35,504 nt of DNA from positions 1-35,504 of the forward strand of contig NZ_PJCF01000016.1 of the NCBI RefSeq assembly GCF_002835935.1, in the 5' to 3' direction. Position 1 is the stretch's first letter; each line of letters opens with the position of its first letter. Made by a program: the position numbers and the translations under genes. Source of the DNA: Paraglaciecola sp. MB-3u-78. GTDB taxonomy: Bacteria; Pseudomonadota; Gammaproteobacteria; Enterobacterales; Alteromonadaceae. Shown here piece by piece: positions 24,101 to 31,291 of the stretch. The notes under the pieces are model-generated. The model worked only from the letters and a program-made list of their open reading frames with translations. It was not told the DNA's origin and made no database searches.

Positions 24101-25791
24101 GAGGTGACGCTGCAATCGCCATAGATACGGGTACTTATCGAGCGGCGTTCTTTGGTTTTCCTTTTCTGGGGATCTCCAGTGGTGAGCGCCAGAATAATAC
24201 CATGCGCACCTTTCTGGATTTTTGTGGTCGACCTGAAAATGACGATACGTTTGAGGTCAATGATGACTTTGATAGTGCCTCGGAACGCAAAGGCTCTTTT
24301 ATTCTCGATAATATGAAAGTATTCAAAGGTAATGACGACTACTTTAAGTGGACCTCCGATTTTTATGGTCAAGGAACGCTTGTTTTACAGTTTGATAATT
24401 CAGAGGATACCTTTGGCATCGAAATCTATGATAGTCAGTTTTCATCGTTACATCAGACTGAATTTACTACCAGTACTACATTTCCATTAACTAATTTGGA
24501 CGAGGATGACATTTTTTATATCCGAATCTACGGCGTGGACGAGGCTACTGGTGAATACTCATTAACTATTAGTTATATTGGTGCCCCTGACCGTGATCAT
24601 GACGGCACACCAGACAGTGAAGATGCGTTACCTGAAGATGCATTCGAGCAGTTTGATAATGATGGTGACTTTATTGGCGACACCGTCGACACCGATGACG
24701 ACAATGATGGTTTGCCAGATTTATGGGAAATACAGTTTGGATTTGATCCCTTAGTGGCAAACGATGAAGACGCTGATACTGATGCAGATACTTTTACTGA
24801 TCTTCAGGAGTTTCGCCTAGACACAAATTCGAATGATGCAAGTTCGTTTCCAGTGCCTGCCGCATTGCCGGTGAGCGTTTCAATCAATCAAAGAAAAAAC
24901 GACGTGGACGGCGACGGTAAATCTGACTTGTTATGGCGCAGTGAAGCCAAAGGCTGGAACTTCTTGTGGTCGATGGATGGAGTAAAAACCAAACAGGCAT
25001 CACCGATTAATGTGGTGCAGGATGATGGTTGGTTAATGGCGGGTCAGGGCGACTATGACGCGGACGGTAAGTCAGACATCTTGTGGCGCAATACACTCAC
25101 TGGTCTGAACTTTATCTATCTGATGGATGGCTTGACGATTAAAACCCGTAAGGTGCTCAACTTTGTCGATGCACCGCAGTGGGAGTTGCGGGGCAGTGGT
25201 GACTTTAATGGTGACGGTAAAGGGGATGTATTGTGGCGTGATGTGGTGCGAGGGCGCACCCATTTCTTCCTGATGGATGGCCTGAGTATTGGCACTAACC
25301 AACCAGGATTGTTGGTCACTGACTTGAACTACAAGATAGTGGCGATAGGGGATATTAACGGCGATGGCACAGATGATGTGATTTGGCGTAATCAAGCTAC
25401 AGGTGTGAACTATATCTGGATAATGGTAAATGGCCAGATAGCTAGCCGTTATGTGCTCAATACTATTAATGATGATTGGACGATAGCCGGGGCCGGAGAT
25501 TTGGACGGCGATGGCACCGACGATATCATCTTGCGCAACCAGGTGGATGGCCGTAACTGGGCGTATTTGATGGAAGACGGTCAAATCAAGGCCAGTGAGC
25601 TTATCAATACGGTCGGCGATACCAACTGGCAGATAGCCAACATGGGTGATTACGATGGCGATGGCAAGGTGGATATTTTGTGGCGCAATGAAAACGCAGC
25701 CAGAAACATCGTGCATCTTATGGATGGGCTATCGGTGCACGCCAAAGGGGTGTTAAGGCCCACCGACAATACTTGGCAGTTGGCGCAATAG
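21184..25791 (+). CDS. Giant secreted multidomain surface protein (InlB-like repeats, PPC, TSP3, VCBS)
   Basis: 1535 aa from ATG 21184, which has GGGAGAAAAG upstream. Order: signal peptide (LTGFLILMLIIFQSSFAHA); Ala/Gly-rich hydrophobic stretch (about 50-90); cysteine-bearing segment; Fn3-like domain (LITWSPISEADRYLV); four divergent InlB B-type repeats, each ending with F-x-x-W/F-x-x...C...C-x-A-x-F; a Rossmann-like amidotransferase-type domain from TNILVVNGADDD to RTFLDFCG; a PPC domain (about 1028-1140); calcium-binding TSP3 repeats (DTDDDNDGLPD); and six FG-GAP/VCBS-like repeats of about 49 aa such as DYDADGKSDILWRN. A strong terminator follows. Probably an exported adhesin or matrix protein; no catalytic motif is obvious. 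The C-terminal 900 bp are shared with the next gene. Confidence 0.85.
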   Translation: MFAVYKGRGSSQAGGLTGFLILMLIIFQSSFAHAADKLIIKSIKAQKTAHGLDSSSKTGFAALGAAIGVAAASAAAPATAGLSTFAAIKAGGSGGGAALAAADLLDGKYSGQDDLIVRVNGRKVWPIGVGFQPMNPGEEIFPNIEASFEFGVRIQLVEYDSGSDDDDLGALDISSTFYDLTDPGADYGKDQVIVLSPSDEDGSIYLITYVVLRNQGDPSQVVKSMICGTAQCNACFNAACVGQQISHLDRDGDLEDLKSCPYPFVTTGFQKFPQFIVDDVYLRVCGTPCPVLAPTTLTASLPSPGRPLITWSPISEADRYLVTEKNQFGQVTNSFSTFEPRFSRTHSKAPTFNPGTYTYSVIGMNIDSIVASRSNGTEGVCLGTASKSVSIFVPLTPVLVDVEVESEDAVGLGTGTVDLSPEPVTEIGGKYYTPGQVVTFTAKAESRSEFVGWSGNPLCSDDKLTCDITIVTGAPVNVKAIFRPKPRLVIYTVGISNAADGVNVFPKGNVCNNVAYTCFEYDTGDAVSIAGITDANTGVAFDRWSGDEDCSDGSVTVDKNITCTAVFKRTSYDLTITPSAGSKVISDTGSIDCGELCSASYPVDDSSFKVVELLTATINPDFTFVRWVGASGCWDANTLININDPLKRSIAVGDKDVNCGVIAVPEDTVYALTIEKLGGGTVKAAATPFVDSSDILICPAGHACTVEYPVNAQVTLTAKATRGSEFVGFESSDVGSDNYRREDDDCIDGQISMIESLSCVATFKTNILVVNGADDDKSKEDNEYIGVLNNMDSVDYDIWHIKHPTSGDNTFDTTTNQRRVEPSAEDLANYGRVIWYTGNAGTERAVASLKAGPSEAAEASLASYLDSGGCLLMSGPEYFKDRGLTPFMKNYLGVSGITEDVEASYIKGAGDAIFGFDTLTEESFKGASSEGYFRFQGSFPPYSSDALIPNPDIADGNILFTYQDDDFGNIRSRGDAAIAIDTGTYRAAFFGFPFLGISSGERQNNTMRTFLDFCGRPENDDTFEVNDDFDSASERKGSFILDNMKVFKGNDDYFKWTSDFYGQGTLVLQFDNSEDTFGIEIYDSQFSSLHQTEFTTSTTFPLTNLDEDDIFYIRIYGVDEATGEYSLTISYIGAPDRDHDGTPDSEDALPEDAFEQFDNDGDFIGDTVDTDDDNDGLPDLWEIQFGFDPLVANDEDADTDADTFTDLQEFRLDTNSNDASSFPVPAALPVSVSINQRKNDVDGDGKSDLLWRSEAKGWNFLWSMDGVKTKQASPINVVQDDGWLMAGQGDYDADGKSDILWRNTLTGLNFIYLMDGLTIKTRKVLNFVDAPQWELRGSGDFNGDGKGDVLWRDVVRGRTHFFLMDGLSIGTNQPGLLVTDLNYKIVAIGDINGDGTDDVIWRNQATGVNYIWIMVNGQIASRYVLNTINDDWTIAGAGDLDGDGTDDIILRNQVDGRNWAYLMEDGQIKASELINTVGDTNWQIANMGDYDGDGKVDILWRNENAARNIVHLMDGLSVHAKGVLRPTDNTWQLAQ
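24897..25791 (+). repeat. C-terminal VCBS module, copy 1
   Basis: This 895-bp segment is duplicated at 30226-31118. A central block (about 25127-25505 against 30462-30840) differs at only a handful of positions, and the last 80 bp of shared sequence are identical. Between them, and at the left edge, the copies differ more, mostly at third codon positions. The mosaic suggests repeated gene conversion. Confidence 0.85.
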
Positions 25792-25817
25792 CGGGTCAGA
25801 CGGTTAAAGGATAAAGC

Positions 25818-25855
25818 AAAGCGCAAAGGTGACTCACCTTTGCGCTTTTTTTTGC
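25818..25855 (+). terminator. Rho-independent terminator
   Basis: AAAGCGCAAAGGT (25818-25830) and its exact reverse complement (25836-25848) enclose a 5-nt loop GACTC. The right arm runs into eight or more T. It lies 27 bp after the stop of the first giant protein gene. Confidence 0.9.
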
Positions 25856-26336
25856 CTTGTGCACAGAAAAAATAAGAGGGTGGGTTTAAATAAAGGGGTG
25901 TGCCGAAACTGAGCAGTTCACAGGAGAAGCACTCACGATGGCCCTGTTTTTGGATGTTTAATTAACCGACCTGTTGCAGGTTGACCGAAAAGTACAAACA
26001 TTTGTGGGTTAAGTGCAAACCTTGCAGCGCCTAATAAGGTATGGTTTTTAGAAATACACTAATGATATTCTCCCATCGTTGAGGGGTTTAAACGATATAC
26101 GTTTTTTCAAGGATAGTTTGACTGAATGCATAAACTGCGCAGCTAAGAAAGTGACAGTGTTCAGGGATAGATTTCATTTTTGTTATGGAGAATGCGTTGG
26201 GTATCTGCTGTCGCCAGCCAGACGGGTTTTAGTGTAAGTATTAAGTCGGCCACAGTCGGCGAAATGGTATGAGATTAAGCACATGCTTCCGGTAGGAACT
26301 CATGCTTATTTGGTTTAAACATAAGGAGTATTTGGC
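25856..26336. other. Intergenic region between the two giant genes
   Basis: 481 bp carrying the second copy of the conserved upstream element at 25981-26010. The remainder, including a GTCGGCCACAGTCGGCG repeat near 26247, has no ORF with protein features. AAGGAG at about 26323 serves the following gene. Confidence 0.4.
25981..26010 (+). promoter_or_regulatory. Conserved upstream element, copy 2
   Basis: TTGACCGAAAAGTACAAACA followed by TTTGTGGGTT matches the element at 21080-21110 with about two differences. It lies 327 bp before the ATG of the FG-GAP repeat gene, compared with 74 bp in copy 1, so either the transcript leader is longer here or the element acts at a variable distance. Confidence 0.5.
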
Positions 26337-29300
26337 ATGAATTTCTATAAGAAGCGCCAGTCTATGTCGCAATCGTTCAATAAAGTCAGTTTACTGACAC
26401 TAATTTGTTTGCTGAGCTCGCCAGTGATGGCGGCCACTCCTGGCTTGCCTTTTACCGAAGACTTTTCAGACCAGACATTAATGGATAGCAGTCAAACCAC
26501 GGCAAATTGGTCTACCGAAGAAAAAGCCGTGGCATTGGCCTGGCATACACAACGCTTGCAGCAATTACCGGATGGCGCTACTCCCCGCAGCGCCCTTGTT
26601 GGTACTGACGAGGATGAAACCTTTTCACTCACCCTTGGGGATATCGACGGCGATGGTGACCTTGATGTGCTCGCGGGTAACTTGAATCAAACCAACAAGC
26701 TGTACCTGAATAATGGCAGTGGTGGTTTTAGCACGGCTGGCGTAAACATTGGCAGTGAGACGAATAGCACCCTCTCGCTGACCCTTGGGGATATTGACGG
26801 CGATGGTGATTTGGATGTGCTGGCAGGTAATGAGGGTCAAACCAACAAGCTATACCTGAATAATGGCAGTGGCAGTTTTAGCACGCTTGGCGTAAACATT
26901 GGCAATGAGACGGATAATACCCGTGCGCTCACCCTAGGGGATATCGACGGCGATGGGGATTTGGATGTGCTGGCGGGTAATCTTAATGCAACCAACAAGC
27001 TTTACCTAAATAATGGCAGTGGTGGTTTTAGCCCAACGGGCTTGGATATTGGCAATGAGACGGATACCACCCTCGTGCTTACCCTTGGTGATATCGACGG
27101 CGATGGTGATTTGGACGTGCTGGCGGGTAATAATGGTCAACCCAACAAGCTGTACCTGAATATTGGCAGTGGCAATTTTAGCGTCGGAGATAATATTAGC
27201 AGTGAGGCAGATAATATCGTCGCACTTATCCTTGGTGATATCGACGGCGATGGTGATTTGGACCTGCTGGCGGGTAATTTTAATGCAACCAACAAGCTTT
27301 ACCTGAATGATGGCAGTGGTGGTTTTAGCGCCGGAAATAATATTGGCAGTGAGGCGGGTAGAACCCTCGCGCTCGCCCTAGAAGATATTGACGGCGATGG
27401 TGATTTGGATGTGTTGTCGGGTAATCAGGGTCAAAACACGCTGTATCTGAATAATGGCAGTGGTGGTTTTAGTGAGGCGGGCTTCAACATTGGCAGTGAG
27501 ACGGATAATACCCGTACACTCACCCTTGGAGATATCGACGGCGATGGTGATTTGGACGTGCTGGCAGGTAATTTTAATGCAACCAACAAGCTGTACCTGA
27601 ATGCTGGCAGTGGCGGTATTAGCACGGCTGGCTTCAACATTGGCAGTGAGACGGATAATACCCTTGCACTCACCCTTGGAGATATCGACGGCGATGGTGA
27701 TTTGGACGTGCTGGTGGGTAATCTGGGTCAAAACAAGCTGTACCTAAATAATGGCAGTGGCGGTTTTAGCGAGGTGGGCTTCAATATTGGCGGTGAGACG
27801 GATAATACTCGTACGCTCACCCTTGGAGATATCGACGGCGATGGGGATTTGGACGTACTGTTGGGTAATAATGGTCTAAACAAGCTGTACTTGAATGATG
27901 GCACTGGCGGCTTTGGCGAGACGGGCGTAAACATTGGAAGTGAGACGGGTAACACCTATGAGCTTACCCTTGGGGATATCGACGGCGATGGTGATTTGGA
28001 TGTGCTGGTGGGTAATTTCGACCAAGCCAACAAGCTGTATCTGAATAATGGCAGTGGCGGTTTTAGCGAGGTGGGCTTCAACATTGGCGGTGAGACGGAT
28101 AATACTCGTACGCTCACCCTTGGAGATATCGACGGCGATGGGGATTTGGATGTGTTGGCGGGTAATTTCGGCCAAGCCAACAAGCTGTACTTGAATGATG
28201 GCAGTGGCGGTTTTAGCACGGCTGGCGTAAACATTGGCGGTGTGCCGAATAGCACCTTAGCACTTATCCTTGGTGATATCGACGGCGATGGTGATTTGGA
28301 CGTGCTGGCGGGTAATTATAATGTAACCAACAAGCTTTACCTGAATGATGGCAGTGGTGGTTTTAGCGCCGGAGATAATATTGGCAGTGAGGCGGGTAGT
28401 ACCCTCACGCTCGCCCTAGAAGATATTGACGGCGATGGGGATTTGGATGTGTTGGCGGGTAATCAGGGTCAAAACACGCTGTATCTGAATAATGGCAGTG
28501 GTGGTTTTAGTGAGGCGGGCTTCAACATTGGCAGTGAGACGGGTAACACCTATGCGCTTACCCTTGGGGATATTGACGGCGATGGTGATTTGGACGTGCT
28601 GGCGGGTAATTATAATGCAACCAACAAGCTATACCGGAATAATGGCAGCGCCGGTTTTAGTGCCGCGGGCTCAGATATTGGCAATGAGAGCGATATCACC
28701 CACTTGCTAACCCTGGGTGATATTGATGGCGATGGTGATTTGGACGTACTGACGGGTAATTATAATGCAACCAACAAGCTGTACCGGAATAATGGCAGTG
28801 GTGGTTTTAGCACGCCTGGCGTAAACATTGGCAATGAGGAGGATGAAACCATTTCACTCACCCTAGGGGATATCGACGGCGATGGTGATTTGGATGTGCT
28901 AGCGGGTAATAATACAACAGCAACCAATAAGTTATACCTGAATAATGGCAGTGGCGGTTTTAGTGAGGTGGGCGTAAGCATTGGCAGTGAGACGGATAGA
29001 ACCTGGGCGCTGAGCCTTGGGGATATCGACGGCGATGGTGATTTGGACGTGCTGGCGGGTAATGTTCTCGAAAACAAGCTGTATCTAAATGATGGTAGTG
29101 GTGGTTTTAGCCCGACGGGCTTGGATATTGGCAATGAGAGGGATACCACCCTCGCGCTAACCCTGGGTGATATTGATGGCGATGGTGATTTGGACGTGCT
29201 GGCGGGTAATTTTAATGCAACCAACAAGCTGTACCTAAATAATGGCAGTGGTGGTTTTAGCCCAACGGGCTTGGATATTGGCAATGAGGGGGATAGCACC

Positions 29301-31118
29301 CGTGCGCTTACCCTTGGGGATATCGACGGCGATGGTGATTTGGACGTGCTGGCGGGTAATTATAGTCGTCAAACCAACAAGCTGTACCTGAATAATGGCA
29401 GTGGCGGTTTTAGCCCGGCGGGCGTAAACATTGGCAGTGAGTTTGATGAAACCTATGCGCTCGTTCTTGGCGATATCGACGGCGATGGAGATTTGGATGT
29501 GCTGGCGGGTAATTTTAATCAAAGCAACAAGCTGTACCTAAATGAGGGCAGTGGTAGTTTTAGCACGACGGGCGTAAACATTGGCAATGAGAGGGGTAGC
29601 ACCCTTGCGCTTACCCTTGGGGATATCGACGGCGATGGGGATTTGGATGTGCTGGATGGTAATAATGGCGCAAACAAGCTGTATCGCCAGGTCAGCTTTA
29701 TGACGCATGCTGGGCGGGTTGTTTCAAACAAGGTTAATGATACTGAAACCGATATTTTGGCGCTTAGGTTTAATGTCACTCAAACTAGCAACACGCCCAC
29801 GACGCGCAATACCCGCATCGATTATTATGTATCGAATAATGGTGGTATTCAATGGCATCAGGTCACGCCGGGTCATGTCTTTGCTTTTCCTGATGCGGGC
29901 ACTGACGATTTGCGCTGGAAAGCCCAATTGCGTTCGCTGTCACCCTCTCGCACGCCTTTATTGTCACAAGTGACGCTTGAGCAAGTTGACCCTGACGATT
30001 TGGATGGTGATGGGATTGACAATGAAAATGATGCCTATCCACTTATTTCAATTGGTGATTATGTTGATACCGACAACGACGGTGCACCGGATGAGTGCGA
30101 TGCGGCTTGTATATCCCTTGGCATGGCAGCTGACACTGACGATGACAATGACGGTGTATTGGATGTAGATGATGCATTTCCTCTTGATCCTACAAAATCG
30201 CAAAACACAACTCAGCAAAAAGTCAAAAGCGACGTGGATGGCGATGGTAAATCAGACTTGTTATGGCGCAGCAATGCTAAAGGTTGGAACTTTTTATGGT
30301 CGATGGATGGTGTAAAAACCAAACAAGCCAAACCGATTAATGTGGTACAAGATGAAGGTTGGCTGATGGCGGGTCAGGGTGATTATGACGCCGATGGTCA
30401 TTCGGATATCTTGTGGCGTAATACGCTCACCGGCATGAACTTTATTTACCTGATGGATGGCTTGACGATTAAAACCCGTAAGGTGCTCAACTTTGTCGAT
30501 GCACCGCAGTGGGAGTTGCGGGGCAGTGGTGACTTTAATGGCGACGGTAAAGGGGATGTATTGTGGCGTGATGTGGTGCGAGGGCGCACCCATTTCTTCC
30601 TGATGGATGGTCTCAGTATTGGCACTAACCAACCAGGATTGTTGGTCACCGACTTGAACTACAAGATAGTGGCGATAGGGGATATTAACGGCGATGGCAC
30701 AGATGATGTGATTTGGCGTAATCAAGCTACAGGTGTGAACTATATCTGGATAATGGTAAATGGCCAGATAGCTAGCCGTTATGTGCTCAATACTATCAAC
30801 GGGGATTGGACGATAGCCGGGGCCGGAGATTTGGATGGCGATGGTACCGATGACATGATTTTACGTAACCAAGTAGATGGTCGTAACTGGGCGTATTTGA
30901 TGGAAAGCGGTCAAATCAAGACCAGTGAGCTTATCAATACGGTAGGTATGGGCTGGCAAATTGCTGACATGGGCGATTATGATGGAGACGGTAAGGCAGA
31001 CTTGTTATGGCGCAATGAAAGCACGGCTAGAAACATCGTGCATCTTATGGATGGGCTATCGGTGCACGCCAAAGGGGTGTTAAGGCCCACCGACAATACT
31101 TGGCAGTTGGCTAAGTAA
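26337..31118 (+). CDS. Giant secreted FG-GAP/VCBS repeat protein
   Basis: 1593 aa; AAGGAG precedes the ATG. Order: signal peptide (cut after SSPVMA, about residue 32); a short domain, LPFTEDFSDQTLMDSSQTTA to LAWHTQRLQQLPDG; 21 tandem repeats of about 47-51 aa (residues about 97-1118); a beta domain (residues about 1119-1220, SFMTHAGRVVSNKV onward); TSP3 repeats (DTDNDGAPDECDAACISLG); and six VCBS repeats shared with the upstream gene. Each central repeat has GDIDGDGDLDVLAGN, a calcium-loop motif of the FG-GAP type, then NKLYLNNGSGGFS. Such arrays fold as beta-propellers that bind calcium. Positions just after LAGN and in the IGxETDxT segment vary between repeats. Role probably adhesion or matrix. 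Confidence 0.88.
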   Translation: MNFYKKRQSMSQSFNKVSLLTLICLLSSPVMAATPGLPFTEDFSDQTLMDSSQTTANWSTEEKAVALAWHTQRLQQLPDGATPRSALVGTDEDETFSLTLGDIDGDGDLDVLAGNLNQTNKLYLNNGSGGFSTAGVNIGSETNSTLSLTLGDIDGDGDLDVLAGNEGQTNKLYLNNGSGSFSTLGVNIGNETDNTRALTLGDIDGDGDLDVLAGNLNATNKLYLNNGSGGFSPTGLDIGNETDTTLVLTLGDIDGDGDLDVLAGNNGQPNKLYLNIGSGNFSVGDNISSEADNIVALILGDIDGDGDLDLLAGNFNATNKLYLNDGSGGFSAGNNIGSEAGRTLALALEDIDGDGDLDVLSGNQGQNTLYLNNGSGGFSEAGFNIGSETDNTRTLTLGDIDGDGDLDVLAGNFNATNKLYLNAGSGGISTAGFNIGSETDNTLALTLGDIDGDGDLDVLVGNLGQNKLYLNNGSGGFSEVGFNIGGETDNTRTLTLGDIDGDGDLDVLLGNNGLNKLYLNDGTGGFGETGVNIGSETGNTYELTLGDIDGDGDLDVLVGNFDQANKLYLNNGSGGFSEVGFNIGGETDNTRTLTLGDIDGDGDLDVLAGNFGQANKLYLNDGSGGFSTAGVNIGGVPNSTLALILGDIDGDGDLDVLAGNYNVTNKLYLNDGSGGFSAGDNIGSEAGSTLTLALEDIDGDGDLDVLAGNQGQNTLYLNNGSGGFSEAGFNIGSETGNTYALTLGDIDGDGDLDVLAGNYNATNKLYRNNGSAGFSAAGSDIGNESDITHLLTLGDIDGDGDLDVLTGNYNATNKLYRNNGSGGFSTPGVNIGNEEDETISLTLGDIDGDGDLDVLAGNNTTATNKLYLNNGSGGFSEVGVSIGSETDRTWALSLGDIDGDGDLDVLAGNVLENKLYLNDGSGGFSPTGLDIGNERDTTLALTLGDIDGDGDLDVLAGNFNATNKLYLNNGSGGFSPTGLDIGNEGDSTRALTLGDIDGDGDLDVLAGNYSRQTNKLYLNNGSGGFSPAGVNIGSEFDETYALVLGDIDGDGDLDVLAGNFNQSNKLYLNEGSGSFSTTGVNIGNERGSTLALTLGDIDGDGDLDVLDGNNGANKLYRQVSFMTHAGRVVSNKVNDTETDILALRFNVTQTSNTPTTRNTRIDYYVSNNGGIQWHQVTPGHVFAFPDAGTDDLRWKAQLRSLSPSRTPLLSQVTLEQVDPDDLDGDGIDNENDAYPLISIGDYVDTDNDGAPDECDAACISLGMAADTDDDNDGVLDVDDAFPLDPTKSQNTTQQKVKSDVDGDGKSDLLWRSNAKGWNFLWSMDGVKTKQAKPINVVQDEGWLMAGQGDYDADGHSDILWRNTLTGMNFIYLMDGLTIKTRKVLNFVDAPQWELRGSGDFNGDGKGDVLWRDVVRGRTHFFLMDGLSIGTNQPGLLVTDLNYKIVAIGDINGDGTDDVIWRNQATGVNYIWIMVNGQIASRYVLNTINGDWTIAGAGDLDGDGTDDMILRNQVDGRNWAYLMESGQIKTSELINTVGMGWQIADMGDYDGDGKADLLWRNESTARNIVHLMDGLSVHAKGVLRPTDNTWQLAK
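26628..29690 (+). repeat. 21-copy tandem repeat of about 150 bp
   Basis: The codon string for GDIDGDGDLDVL recurs 21 times with a period of about 140-153 bp, always in frame. Repeats 5-6 and 12-13 (with ALEDIDGDGDLDVL and NQGQNTLYLNNG) match each other better than their neighbours. So do repeats 8 and 10, and 3 and 18. This indicates block duplication inside the array as well as unit-by-unit homogenisation. Confidence 0.9.
30226..31118 (+). repeat. C-terminal VCBS module, copy 2
   Basis: Second copy of the module at 24897-25791, including the stop-proximal sequence. The preceding TSP3 segment (about 30051-30190) is in turn nearly identical to segments at about 34165-34290 and 34305-34430 in the next gene, so the three genes share parts pairwise. 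Confidence 0.85.
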
Positions 31119-31170
31119 GCTCAATTAGCGGTAAAGCAAACAGGAAAGGTCAGCTCAGTAATATGAGGTG

Positions 31171-31240
31171 GTCTTGGCCTGGCATTCGCAGCGATTACAG
31201 CAATTACCTGATGGTACACAAGCGGGCATTGCCTTTGGAC
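31171..31240 (+). pseudogene. N-terminal fragment of a further paralogue
   Basis: GTCTTGGCCTGGCATTCGCA and onward encodes VLAWHSQRLQQLPDGTQAGIAFG, which parallels ALAWHTQRLQQLPDGATPRSA of the preceding gene (residues about 66-88). It has no start codon or continuation. It lies between the FG-GAP gene and the LVIVD gene and appears to be what is left of another family member. Confidence 0.7.
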
Positions 31241-31291
31241 CTTTTAACTTTACAATAATAACAATCGAAACAAGGCTGCAAATAAAATAAA

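Noticed and set aside
25990-26045. Cyclic-di-GMP riboswitch upstream of the FG-GAP gene
   Set aside because: GTGCAAACC resembles part of the GEMM consensus, but the receptor helices and the second conserved half are missing, and the same motif upstream of the other giant gene is different.
26625-29779. Several antisense ORFs across the FG-GAP array
   Set aside because: They are periodic mirror frames of a strongly biased coding repeat and have no start-site support.
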